From positions 131,204,139-131,225,187 of the forward strand of contig JBOZIK010000001.1 in assembly GCA_051453625.1 (NCBI GenBank): a stretch of 21,049 bases of DNA, written 5' to 3'. Numbering within the stretch: position 1 is the stretch's first letter; the number at the start of each line of letters is the position of its first letter. The DNA comes from Welwitschia mirabilis. Lineage: Eukaryota; Gnetophyta; Gnetopsida; Welwitschiales. A program made the translations under genes and the position numbers. The notes below the pieces were generated by a model that did not search any database, was not told the DNA's origin, and worked only from the letters and a program-made list of their open reading frames with translations. Shown here piece by piece: positions 1 to 9,010 of this stretch.

Positions 1-889
1 TTCTTTTTATGGTTGTTTCTATAAAATGTACCAAATGATGATTAGAATTATTATAACTAGGTAAATAATTCATTAAACATGCATATTAATTAGAATTATT
101 TGCATACATTTATATGGTATATCATCAAACATGACTCAATTAAGATAACTCTAATAATGCTCATCTTCATACTTGGATTTCATCAATAAGGTGGGTTACA
201 CTGTATTTTTTTTATAATACCCTTTTGGAAGTGGATTCAATCACCACCCTCCTGCCCTACCTACGTATGAACTTATTTAGACTTAATATCTTGAGCCCTT
301 GGTAGCGATAGATTATGTTACACCATCCAGAGATGCTTTAAGGAAGCGTGGGTCATTTGTAAGCATGCATCCACCTCATGTACCACATGTACCACATGTC
401 ACTTGCTATGGGGTATATTGAGCTGAAGCAAAAGCCTATAGAGTTGAGCCCAACCATGTTTGCATAGTTTATAACCTAAAATAGATTCAACTCACATCAT
501 GGTCAGATATTGAGTTGGATTACCATTAATTGGATTACAACCTTTTATTATATTGGTTAGGTATTATCCTTAAAATTTATCGATGTATGTTGAAAATAAG
601 TTTAAATTTCCTCACCTATACACAAGATGTCTTTTATGTGATAAAAAAAATAGGAATAAAGGGAGGACAAAAAATTGAGACATCACCATTATTTGTCAAT
701 CAAAATAACCTAGAAATTAATTATACGTAAATATATAATATTAATATGATTTGTCCTTTTTAGAATATAGAAATTATAATTAAGGAATAAGTAGAATTTG
801 GTCCTAAGTTCTGTTGTGTCTATTAGGTAAAAATATATTAAAGACAAAAAAAAAAGCTTAATTAGGGCAACAGAAAAGAGGGTGTCACA
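1..889 (-). repeat. Left arm of large inverted repeat; LTR-like, truncated by window edge
   Basis: Read on the minus strand from 889, this arm starts TGTGACACCC and matches the plus strand at 14735-15640 along its whole length. By eye the identity is about 80-85% in the clearest blocks, with small indels. Shared landmarks include AATATTAATATGATTTG, ATATTGGTTAGGTATTAT, GCATCCACCTCA, AGAGATGCTT, AAGGTGGGTT and AGGTAAATAATTCATTAAA. A start of TGTGACA followed by a pyrimidine-rich stretch is common for LTRs of plant Ty3/gypsy elements, so an LTR is the preferred reading. Neither a polypurine tract before nor a primer site after the arm is seen, because the outer end is beyond the window. A terminal inverted repeat of a DNA element or a segmental inverted duplication remains possible. 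No coding frame is supported; the short open frame at 530-730 has no family resemblance. Confidence 0.75.
373..399 (+). repeat. 9-bp short tandem repeat inside the left arm
   Basis: Three units of nine bases occur: ACCTCATGT, then two exact copies of ACCACATGT. The matching part of the right arm does not show the repeated ACCACATGT, so the expansion probably happened in the left copy after the two arms separated. Confidence 0.6.
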
Positions 890-2155
890 GGATTATGTTA
901 AGAACAATAGGTGGGTCTAGACATTACACTGATGCAATAGCAATAAGTGTAAGAATATTTACATTCATAATTTTCTTATTTGAATGGATTTACTTTTTTT
1001 AAGCACTAACTACCTTACCAAGTAGTATATCTTTATTGCTACTATGTATATTGGAATATGAAAAGTTATATGATAAGCATAGGTCTCAGTTGTCAAGATT
1101 GATAATAGATGAAATCATCATTAGAAGTAATGTTAGATTATTGTTCGAATTTATTATGTGATAAAATTTGTTGTTAAGGTTTTATGTTAATATATATGTC
1201 TAAAATAATAATTTCATTGTGTCTTTAGCTCTGCATGATTGCGTCTCTACATTCTCACTTGAACACATTATTATTATAGATCATCATGGCCATTATAATC
1301 TTCATTGGTACTTTTGCATAAAGTACCAACATAATCATAATTAGATCATAAAGTCAAGTATATGGAAATGTTACATAATATATGTAGTGATAATATAATA
1401 AGTTAAAAAGTCTATAAAAATTACTATAATTTTACTAGATTTCGATGAAAAGATAAACATCATCACATTTCCTAACTAATATCTTGTATAATTTATATAA
1501 TGCAGATGATACCATGACTAGATATATCTTACAACTAAACTTTTTGTATGGGTTAATTATATCAAACTTGTTATTTAAATCTATAAAAAATATCATCATC
1601 TACCTTCTTCAAACAATAAATAAGGAATTGCATCATTAACAATACCTTGAACTATTAGTTTGGATGTGTTGAATCCTCATGCTTCAAGGTCTTGCATCTT
1701 ACCAAAAACAAAGAGAATGAAGTATGGAAATATATGAAAGTTTAACATGAAAAAAAATCAAAATCTAATTATTAATCAAGTTAATTTTTATCGATTCAAT
1801 ACATATTCTCTTTTGTTATTTATAATAAAAGATGATAAAGAATACAAAAGTAACCATTTTATTTTACATATCTATGAAAATTTTGAGCATGTTTTATTGT
1901 AATGTATTATACGTAATAACTTTTATTAAGGTTTTATTTGAAAGAAAAAATTTTTCAAAAAAATAGACACACATTTCACACCCATTTCCTTAAAATTAAA
2001 AGTTGAAAAGATAAAAGCATAAAGATCCAAATAAATCCATAAAAGAATAAAATAATTTAGTCTTTAGCATCTAATGTGTAGCCTAATTAAATTAGGTCCT
2101 CCTAGGGCTTATATCCTTTCAGTTGATAAGCTAATAGACATCCATAGATTCTATT
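890..2155. other. AT-rich non-coding stretch, no gene seen
   Basis: I found no coding frame, RNA gene or recognisable protein motif on either strand. It is the DNA between the inner end of the left inverted-repeat arm and the copia insertion point, and was originally continuous with 9011 onward. It may be decayed transposon DNA, but nothing identifies a family. Confidence 0.6.
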
Positions 2156-2160
2156 ATAAA
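2156..2160. repeat. Target site duplication (ATAAA), left copy
   Basis: The five bases immediately outside the left LTR are ATAAA, identical to the five bases immediately outside the right LTR at 9006-9010. A 5-bp duplication is what copia integrases produce, and it fixes both ends of the element. Confidence 0.9.
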
Positions 2161-2350
2161 TGCTAGGACATAGAAGAGAAAGAAAACAGTAGCAAGGTTT
2201 CCCAAACTTAAATTTTATTTCTTCAAAATAATCCTCTATGTTTAGTACATTGAAGAGCTTATTTATAAAGGAAAGCATACCATTAGGGGTTTATTAGAGT
2301 TTTTACATATCCTTAGGTGTAGGATCATGATGTGCATATAAATCCGAACA
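2161..2350 (-). repeat. 3' LTR of the copia element
   Basis: On the minus strand it begins TGTTCGG and ends CCTAGCA, the expected TG...CA ends. It is 190 bp, the same length as the 5' LTR, and aligns to it without gaps. Shared blocks include AAATTTTATTTC, CTTATAAAGG-type sequence and CATACCATTA. It is directly preceded (minus strand) by a polypurine tract and followed by the target duplication. Confidence 0.95.
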
Positions 2351-2361
2351 CTTCCCTCCTT
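2351..2361 (-). promoter_or_regulatory. Polypurine tract (plus-strand primer) of the copia element
   Basis: On the minus strand the 11 bases AAGGAGGGAAG abut the start of the 3' LTR exactly. This is where RNase H leaves the RNA primer for second-strand DNA synthesis in LTR retroelements. Its position confirms orientation and LTR boundary. Confidence 0.9.
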
Positions 2362-2704
2362 AATGTCGAAATACACTCTCTTCTAAGGGAAAATCAAAGT
2401 GCTTAGGGGAAAACCTTGGGAATGTGGCCTATAATAAAATCACTTTAAAGGAGTTACTGTGTGAGGAAACGACTTTGTTGTTAATTTACTGCTACACATT
2501 CCATAGTATATAGGGATTAGTATGTGCATTACACATCTTATAATGCTAGGCCAAAACATGCTCAAAGATCCTGCAGTACTAGGAAATAGTTGTATTACAC
2601 ATATGGTAGTATTAGTATCAGGAGTTAATTCAAATAAAGACTTAAAAGTAAAATTATTCCCATAATGTATAGGAAAGGATGAGTTTGAATCAAATCATTA
2701 TTAA
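2362..2704 (-). other. 3' untranslated part of the copia element
   Basis: This stretch lies between the last recognisable RNase H residues and the polypurine tract. No coding frame is supported. The trailer is longer than in many copia elements, but a decayed C-terminal tail cannot be excluded. Confidence 0.5.
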
Positions 2705-3308
2705 TTCAAGCTTAGATTGAAAATACTAGAACTTCTCTTGACCAAGTGATTTGGTAAGGATATTGATAGTTTGCTCTATGGTCAGATAATATACTAATGT
2801 GATGACTTCATTTTGTATGAGTTTATAAATTTTATAAGCCCTGAAATGAAAGTATTTTGTCATGTTATGATGTACTAGATCTTTTGCTAGGCAAATTACT
2901 TACTGATTATTGATGAAGAGTTCTGTTCCCTTAGTTTGCTTTAAGTTTACTACTTCTAATAATTTTCTTAATCATTTATTTTTCTACATTCTTTAGAAAT
3001 AGCTATATAGTTAGCTTTGGCAAAATATTGTGCTATAGGTCTTTGATGCTTTGACCACTAAGATAGAGGTGATATTTCCAAGAACATGATATACCTTCAT
3101 GTTGACAATAAGGTATCAATTTCTCTAGAAAAATCTGAGTCAGAGTATATTTTGAGGTTGAATTGGAAGTTTTTTTATAGCTTAGATCTAAATCTTTTAT
3201 CTTCTTTAGATATCTCAATACTTTTTTTGTAGCACTCAGATGAGAGATCTTAGATGAATCAAGATATCTTAATAACATATCAAAGAGCCCCTTTTCCATC
3301 TTTGTCAA
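2705..3308 (-). pseudogene. pol: Copia RNase H and preceding connection region, decayed
   Basis: The open frame at 3033-3308 begins with the connection region of copia polyproteins: SATKKVLRYLKK matches the usual A-A-K-R-I-L-R-Y-L-K-G block. In another frame near 3150-3180 the RNase H start is clear as YSDSDF, retaining the first catalytic Asp. Farther on, W-S-K-H-Q followed by FAKANYIA replaces the family's S-K-K-Q ... S-T-E-A-E-Y-x-A, so the catalytic Glu region is changed to Lys and Asn. The C-terminal block at 2705-2797 reads TIEQTINILTKSLGQEKF, the typical T-x-E-Q-x-A-D-I-x-T-K end of copia RNase H, with a stop after KF. At least one frameshift and several stops make it non-functional. 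RNase H would have removed the RNA strand after reverse transcription. Confidence 0.88.
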
Positions 3309-3384
3309 TTAGAACCAAGTGTTATAAAAAGAATAGCTCGATTCACTTTATCACTACCTAATCCTAGCTGAGTTTCTACTAAGA

Positions 3385-4380
3385 CATTTATCTTATAAAA
3401 TAAGATATGTTTATTCTATTGTTGATTACATAAGTCAGACTTTCTACAATTCTTCTATATTCAATTTCATTTGCAAGTTTTGAGTTTTTAATAGTAGATA
3501 TCTTGAATTTTTTCTCTAAAGGTACTACAACGTTTTTTGCATTTTCTAGTCCAAACTCCTAGATCAAATCTTTGATGTACTTCTTTTGTATTAAAAATAT
3601 TCTATCCTTTTGTTGAATAAATTCTACACCTAGGTATAATCTAGCTCATCTGAGATTATAAATCTTAAATGCCTTATTTAAGTTAAGTTTTATTCTTTTT
3701 GCATCTTCTTCATTACTTTCAGTTATCAATATATGATCTACATATACCATTATGTATGTATATTTTTGTCCATTAAATTTTGTGAATAACATGACATCCA
3801 CATCTTGATAATTACATAATATAAATCTAATAAAACTTAAATAATTTTCAATATTAGTATATGAAGCCTTTGTTGCTTGTTTTATCCCATATAGATACTT
3901 GATCAATCTACACACCTTGTGTTCTTTGCCTTTTTATTCAAAACCCACTATGTATATTTCTTCTTTTAAGCCTCCATGGAGAAAGATAGTTTTTATGTCT
4001 AATTGATGAAGCTTCCATTCTTTTTATATTGCCAAGGTAATTAGTATTCTAATGATAGTCCATTTTGCTATTAGAGAAAAGACTTCATTATAGTTAAGTC
4101 CTTTCTTTTGTCATGGACCTATAGTGACAAGAAAATCTTTATGTTATTCAAGGGTGTTATCTGCATTATATTTTTCGTGGAAAACTCATTTGTTAGATAC
4201 TATTGTGCATCCTAATAAAATGTCTACCAACTTCCAACTACCATTTTCAATAAAACTAGCATATTTTTCTTACATGGATTTGATCCAATGATCATGTTGA
4301 AGAGTATTTTTAAATGAGTTTGGTTTACCATCAAAAGTTAAGTGAATCTCCTCATCATCATCATCATGAGATGTATGTGA
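3385..4380 (-). pseudogene. pol: Copia reverse transcriptase, decayed but largely in one frame
   Basis: One minus-strand frame runs from an acidic DDDDEE patch near 4350-4375 to about 3390, broken by stops but without an evident frameshift. Blocks in order are: a W-x-x-x-M-x-E-x-Y-type entry with N-G-S-W-K-L-V-D; KGLNYNEVFSLIAKW (family K-G-x-D-Y-x-E-T-F-S-P-V-A-K); LDIKTIFLHGGLKEEIY with the first catalytic Asp kept; VCRLIKYLYGIKQATKASY (family V-C-K-L-K-K-S-L-Y-G-L-K-Q); and YVDHILIT in place of YVDD-x-x-I-T. LYLGVEFIQQKDRIFLIQ and RRIVESLTYV follow. The second Asp of the catalytic pair is His (codon 3733-3735). In-frame stops include codon 3646-3648. The enzyme would have copied element RNA into DNA inside the virus-like particle. 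Confidence 0.93.
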
Positions 4381-4879
4381 GTCATGTCCAGTTTGAGTTT
4401 TACCATTCTTATCATCACAAACATCTCAAAGAGTAGAATATAATCAAGTACTTTGATGTTGTCCTTGGGTACCTATTGAATTATTATTGGAACCATGAGT
4501 AAGTGTGCTTAGAGCACCAAATTCCTCAATTCCTATAAATTGTAAAGTGGTTATACTAATACAAAGAACTAAAGCATGATTGATGCCTATAACTACCTTG
4601 TCAATCATAGAACATTAAGCATTCAACATGGTTAGTGGGTTAGAGAAAAGACAAAGCTTTGAAGGACCAAGCTGAGAATCATTGTTTGAAGTCTCTAAAA
4701 TGATGACATCATGAGAAATAATGATTGATCTTATGATGCTCTGGGAGATACACTTGATAATCCTTCTGGTTAGTTAAATATCCCACAACGATACTGATGT
4801 GAGTATGTGCTTCAACGTTATCATGATGTTTACATCAAATGTGGGTGTAACACTTGCAACAAAAACATGAAAATGATTC
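4381..4879 (-). other. Decayed linker between integrase and reverse transcriptase
   Basis: In copia polyproteins a poorly conserved, often acidic and Ser/Pro-rich stretch joins the integrase C-terminal part to reverse transcriptase. This interval occupies that place. I can read no conserved motif in it beyond the acidic codons near its right-transcribed end. Confidence 0.5.
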
Positions 4880-5545
4880 AAATTGGACTTATATTCATAT
4901 CACTTTTTAGTTGAAGATATTCCTTTTTTAGTATGTCCACTAATGTGGTTAAGATGATGCATAGCTGTATTCACTACTTCACCCCAAAGATAGGTCTTAT
5001 AACCACTAAAATACATCATGAAATGAGCCGTATCCATGATAATGTGATTAAATTACTCAATAATGCCATTTTTTTGAATTGTCCTAAGGAAAGTCTTCAA
5101 ATTTTAAGGTTCTTCAGAAGTGAAAAAGTCCTTAAACTCAGTAAATATGTACTCACCACCATTATTTAATTGAAAACTTTTCATCTGATAGTTGACTTAC
5201 TTCTCCAGTTTAGTTTTAGACTTGTTGAAAATGTCAAAGTCTAAGATTTGAATTTGATGAAATAGATCTAAGTCATTCTAGAATAGTGATTAATAAAAGA
5301 GATAAAATAATGAAATATGTGAAGACTGAAAATTAGCATATGTCCACATAGATCATCCTGAGTGTGTAGAACCTTTTGGTTAGCATGCCACTTACTTAGT
5401 GTAAAATCACTGTTGAGTTGTTTTACCCATAATACATGCTTCACACTGAGGAAAATCATGTGGGATGGATAGAAGAATCATGATTATTTTCACACTTCAC
5501 ATTCATCGTGTAAGGACTCAGATGTCCTAGTTGAAAATGCCATAG
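4880..5545 (-). pseudogene. pol: Copia integrase, decayed
   Basis: Reading from 5545, LWHFQLGH (5522-5545) is the H-x4-H half of the zinc-binding domain, and CEACIMGKTTQQ near 5410-5446 gives the C-x2-C half. A frameshift follows, and the core continues in the open frame 5268-5459 as LHTQDDLCGHM (family H-x-D-x-C-G-P-M, first catalytic Asp kept) and YFISFINHYSRMT (family Y-F-x-x-F-I-D-D-Y-S-R). Downstream, QLNNGGEYIFTEFKDFF matches R-S-D-N-G-G-E-Y, but the second catalytic Asp is Asn (codon 5164-5166). The catalytic Glu survives in QKNGIIE (codon 5056-5058), followed directly by a stop. YKTYLWGEVVNTAMHHLN matches the W-A-E-A-V-x-T-A-x-x-x-x-N block. Integrase would have inserted the DNA copy into the chromosome. 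Confidence 0.92.
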
Positions 5546-5879
5546 TAGCAAGGGAGAGATTTAGTTTTGGAAAAATGTGTAAGTAATCTTATATTCTAAG
5601 ACAATCATGAAGACAAATGAGTTTTCCATCCATGTATCCTTTCATAACTAGTTGTTAATTGCTCTCATAAATATTCACTAAGTGCTTCATCATGAAAATT
5701 GAGTGATCTTCTCATATCAGAGTCAAAGTGATAGAAGATGTAACTTAAAAGAAGGAACATAAAAAACATGAGAAATATTCTATGAAGAGAGTGTTGTTTA
5801 GTTAAGGATAATCAAATCATATCCTTCCTCTATCTACCCAATAATCTTAACTTGGTACTTTAACAAAGTCATCAAAATA

Positions 5880-5960
5880 ATCATGCTCATAAGTCATGTA
5901 ACAAGTTGCACCTATGTCAAGAATCCATATCTTATCATGAGGTACATGCTCACTCATACT
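5880..5960 (-). pseudogene. pol: Copia aspartic protease active-site remnant
   Basis: On the minus strand the sequence reads WILDIGATCYMT, matching the copia W-I-L-D-S-G-A-T-x-H-M-T block. The catalytic triplet D-S/T-G is D-I-G (DIGA at 5908-5919) and the later His is Tyr. It lies between the zinc knuckle and the integrase, the expected place. The protease would have cut the Gag-Pol polyprotein. The change of the Ser/Thr to Ile is expected to impair catalysis. Confidence 0.85.
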
Positions 5961-6084
5961 CACATAGTCAAAGTTGTCAAAGACTGCATTTGACTCAAAG
6001 TTTTCAATATCATCAAGGAAATCAAATTTTTTTAGTAACTATATTTGCCTTAAGTGTAGCTTTTATCTCATTCTAAAGTATTCT

Positions 6085-6870
6085 ATAGAAGTCTATAGTA
6101 TGACCTTGTCTTTCACATCATGAGCACTGATATTTAGTTTTCTTGAATTGGTAGTATTATGAACTTGATTCTTATTTTATTTTTGTGGAGTCTTATCTTA
6201 ATCATGATGTGATTCCTTTTGTAGATGAGATTTGCTGGTAGACTATGTAGGTTGATAAGGAGAACCATAAGAGTGAGAAACTTTGCCTGTAACATTAGAG
6301 GATAATAAGCCTGTAAAGTTAAATTATAGTTCTGCAGTAATAAGATTCTCATTAAGCATGTCAAAGTTCATATTATGTACTTGCTTCCTTTCATGTAGAG
6401 ATAGAATGTAGCTATGAAGAGATAAATCCTTCAAATAATAATAAATCAAGTTAACATATTAAATGCACACTTGATTATTTTGGTCTATCTAAGCCATCTT
6501 TGCATTAATATCCATCATCTAAACTATAAGTTAACACATTATTCCTTTTTCATATCAAAATCTATTCATTCTTGGAACAAGGTTGATCAATTCTCGATCA
6601 TTCTTAGCATAAAATGTATCTTGAAAAGTATAATAGTTGGTATAACTTAACTTACTTCTATTAACTAACTTTTTATGTAGAATGTCCACTATGTTTTGCA
6701 TTATCTCTATGAGATTGCTATCAATGGCTTTCCATGCATCTTTTTCATCCTCATTCTAAAGAGGAACATGTATCGTATTAAAACAATCTCTATTAAATCC
6801 ATAAATATGCATTGTAGATATAAAACATTCATCCCATTTCTTCCAACTTTAACCATCATGTAAAGTCATC
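6085..6870 (-). pseudogene. gag: Copia gag with degenerate zinc knuckle
   Basis: The firm part is the knuckle at 6085-6126. It reads C-S-stop-C-E-R-Q-G-H-T-I-D-F-Y, which is C-x2-C-x4-H-x4-C with the last Cys changed to Tyr and one stop inside. Upstream, the minus strand around 6750-6600 shows a short readable piece (DAWKAIDSNLIEIMQNIVD) resembling the middle of copia capsid proteins. The open frame at 6134-6364 lies in a neighbouring frame one base out of step with the knuckle, so it contains partly real gag codons shifted by an indel. The start of gag is not identifiable; 6870 is only a guess at where resemblance fades. Gag would form the virus-like particle and bind the RNA through the knuckle. 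Confidence 0.7.
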
Positions 6871-7891
6871 TAAGGTTAGTCATGATTCCTAGAGCCAACA
6901 CTAGTATGAAGCTATTTGACAAGATCTAGAATCTACCTTTTAATGTTGAAGCTATGATGAATTCTAATAAGAGATAAAATAGGTTTGACAAGTTATGAGA
7001 TGAAGTCAAATTCTAGAGTGATCTTGCTCATCTATACTATTAAAATAGATCTATCCATCACATATAGAAATCTTAATAAAACCAAAAAGATAAACAAGTA
7101 AAAATGAAGATAATAGTATAGTCACAAGAAAATGGATCTTGCAGTTATCCACAAGTTAAAGTAATTTATCCCAGTCATAATGCAATGGAAGAAAAGAAAT
7201 AAAAATGTCATGATGGAGAGGTATAGTCACAATGAAAGGGAATTAAGACAAAAAATTCAAGTGGTCTATCCAAACCATAATGTATGATAATCAAGAAAAT
7301 CCCCTCTTAACCAATGAAAGCATATGTGCATGAGAACAAACCAAGGTACTTTATTAAAAATTTCTTAATGTAAGTAAGACAGATTTTAACACAAGGAGCC
7401 TAAATTGATAATTAGATGATGAAATGCTGAAATTGATTAATTTTAGAGTTTGCTTTTAAATCCAAGTAGGGATTACATCCTCTCTAAGGGTGATACCATT
7501 ATCTCCTAAGAAAGTAAAAAGACAAAATGTGAGTTACCTTGGTGAGGCATTCAAGTTATTGGCTAATTTTGGTTACCTCATCTATATATTCCCCTTAAGG
7601 AAGAGTGTCATGTAGTCTCAGTAACCTAGTCATACCTTAGACTCATTAATTTTAAAATTAATTGCACTTATTCCTTTCTATCGACTTGGTAATCAAATCT
7701 AAGCAGATCCTACCACTGTGCCTTTGACCTTCATCTAATATACCCTCAATTGTCAAGGCATATGTAGGAATCTCGACCTTAGGTATCATGGATATTTCTA
7801 CTTAAGAGAGACATGACTCTCCGTGGAGCCCGAACTTCATATTTAAGGTAGTTAAAGACTATACAATAAGCTCATAGGGTAGCGTAGCTTG

Positions 7892-7911
7892 ACATAGATC
7901 TCTATCTATGT
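7892..7911. repeat. Perfect 8-bp hairpin in copia leader
   Basis: ACATAGAT (7892-7899), loop CTCT, then ATCTATGT (7904-7911) form a perfect inverted repeat. Short perfect palindromes arise by chance in AT-rich DNA, so function is uncertain. Confidence 0.5.
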
Positions 7912-8360
7912 AAGGATCCTCATGCCCATCACCAACTAGGACTTATTGCTAGTAAATAATGTGATGTGCTAAGGTGACATGGAGATAGGTGTGCATGTGT
8001 AATAGATAGCAAGTTAGAACTACGAGGCTTTTAGGTAGTAAGTATACATGAGTTGGAACTATGGTAATAAGCAATACACATAAGTACACAAGCGATAGCA
8101 TCTTAGAGGTGAATAGGTGTGCAACAAAAAGAAGACTCTATGAACAAAGCATGGTAGTAGGCTAGTGCATAGTGACGATGGAGTACATTGAGGAAGATTT
8201 TACATAAGTAATATAGGTATGTAGGGTGGGATGTTAGACAAGAAAAGGATCAACACTGAGTGACATAATGAATCACAGGCATAGGGTAGTGAGTGGGTTG
8301 TAGCAAGTAGTGGCAGGAGTGTAATAGTTATAGCACAACTATGCTATGGAATAATATAGG

Positions 8361-8660
8361 TCAACACCTACTAAGATCTAAAAAAATCATTTTAAAAGAC
8401 AAGTATATGTTCTTGTGAAAAAAAAAACTTTAAAGAAAAGCTTTTTATACTATTTTTAAAACAAAAGTAATTTTTAAAATAAAACTTCTTTTTTAAAAAA
8501 AACTTTAAAAAGTATTTTAAAAAAACTTAGATTTACTTTAAAAAAGGAAATACATGCCCCATTTAAAAAGAATTCCTTCCTTTTTAAAAAAAATAATTTC
8601 CCTTTCAAAACAATAGATGCCCCTTAAAAAAAGCCCTTTTTAAGGGGAAAAAATTGTATT
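8361..8660. repeat. Low-complexity A/T homopolymer region
   Basis: Runs of A on the plus strand, interrupted by short runs of T and a few C or G, fill this interval. It lies in the element leader just inside the primer binding site. Slippage probably generated it. It has no coding potential. Confidence 0.75.
8620..8647. repeat. Perfect 11-bp hairpin near the primer binding site
   Basis: CCCCTTAAAAA (8620-8630), six-base loop AAGCCC (8631-8636) and TTTTTAAGGGG (8637-8647) are perfectly complementary. The four G-C pairs at the base make chance less likely than for the surrounding A/T runs. It lies about 155 bases downstream of the primer binding site on the element's RNA, a place where LTR retroelements can carry packaging or dimerisation structures. 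That role is inference. Confidence 0.65.
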
Positions 8661-8801
8661 TTTACTTAAGGAACAAACTAGACACACGAACAGGGTAAAA
8701 AAGAAATTAGATGAAAGAGAGCAGGGCCAAACGAGAATCCTAACCAGTCTGTGAAATGATTAAAAAAACTTCAAAGAGAGCTCCACAAGATTTCCTTCAA
8801 A

Positions 8802-8813
8802 GCTCTGATACCA
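8802..8813 (-). promoter_or_regulatory. Primer binding site for initiator tRNA-Met
   Basis: On the minus strand the sequence is TGGTATCAGAGC, complementary to the 3' end of plant initiator tRNA-Met and typical of plant copia elements. It lies two bases (AG) after the 5' LTR end. Twelve matching bases have survived, although the rest of the element is heavily mutated. Confidence 0.95.
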
Positions 8814-8815
8814 CT

Positions 8816-9005
8816 TACTAGGAAACAGAAGAGCAAGAAAGTATAAGAGAGATTTTCCAATCTCAAATTTTATTTCTCCAAAGTAATTCTTTATGTTTAT
8901 TACATTAAAAAGCTTGCTTATAAAGGCAATCATACCATTATGGTTTCATTAGGATTTGCATGTATCCCTAGTTGTAGGACCATGACGGGCATACAAACCT
9001 TAGCA
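8816..9005 (-). repeat. 5' LTR of the copia element
   Basis: Read on the minus strand it begins TGCTAAGG and ends CCTAGTA, so the terminal CA has become TA. It is 190 bp and aligns without gaps to the 3' LTR at 2161-2350 with about 44 mismatches by hand count (about 29 transitions and 15 transversions). It is bounded by the primer binding site on one side and the ATAAA duplication on the other. Confidence 0.95.
8915..8923 (-). promoter_or_regulatory. Probable TATA box in the copia 5' LTR
   Basis: The minus strand reads TTTATAAGC about 80 bases into the LTR. The 3' LTR has TTTATAAAT at the aligned place, so the motif predates divergence of the copies. Position within the LTR fits the element's own promoter. 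AATAAA-like signals follow within the LTR at 8896-8901 and 8869-8874 and could have marked the RNA 3' end. Confidence 0.5.
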
Positions 9006-9010
9006 ATAAA
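9006..9010. repeat. Target site duplication (ATAAA), right copy
   Basis: ATAAA directly follows the last base of the 5' LTR and matches 2156-2160. Removing one copy with the element restores a continuous pre-insertion site. Confidence 0.9.

Larger units (their letters stand above)
6871..8801 (-). other. Copia 5' leader and unidentifiable gag N-terminus
   Basis: This interval runs from the primer binding site to the first readable gag residues. No copia protein motif is seen. It contains a region visibly richer in G and C at about 7680-8350, a low-complexity A/T homopolymer region at about 8361-8660, and two perfect hairpins (7892-7911 and 8620-8647). At up to 1.9 kb it is long for a copia leader. 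An early nested insertion or an additional decayed frame could explain the excess. Confidence 0.5.
2161..9005 (-). mobile_element. Complete but dead Ty1/copia LTR retrotransposon
   Basis: The element is 6,845 bp and lies on the minus strand. Reading 5' to 3' it has a 190-bp LTR (8816-9005) and a primer binding site complementary to initiator tRNA-Met (8802-8813). A long leader follows, then gag with a zinc knuckle, protease, integrase, reverse transcriptase and RNase H. It ends with a polypurine tract (2351-2361) and the second 190-bp LTR (2161-2350). Integrase before reverse transcriptase is the diagnostic copia order. ATAAA flanks both ends. All protein segments carry stops or frameshifts and key catalytic residues are changed, so it cannot move on its own. 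Hand comparison of the LTRs gives about 44 differences in 190 columns without gaps, an old insertion for a plant element. I do not assign a copia lineage: the LTRs are short and the proteins are too decayed for a safe call. Confidence 0.95.

Noticed and set aside
530-730. Plus-strand open frame of 66 codons in the left arm
   Set aside because: No family resemblance, and the matching part of the right arm does not obviously keep the frame. Chance frame in AT-rich repeat DNA.
4933-5169. Plus-strand open frame of 78 codons
   Set aside because: It lies antisense to the well-supported integrase segment with NNGGEY and the W-G-E-V-V-N-T-A block, so it is a shadow.
2161-9005. Assigning the copia element to a named lineage
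   Set aside because: The reverse transcriptase is readable but too diverged for a lineage call by eye, and a 190-bp LTR is not diagnostic.
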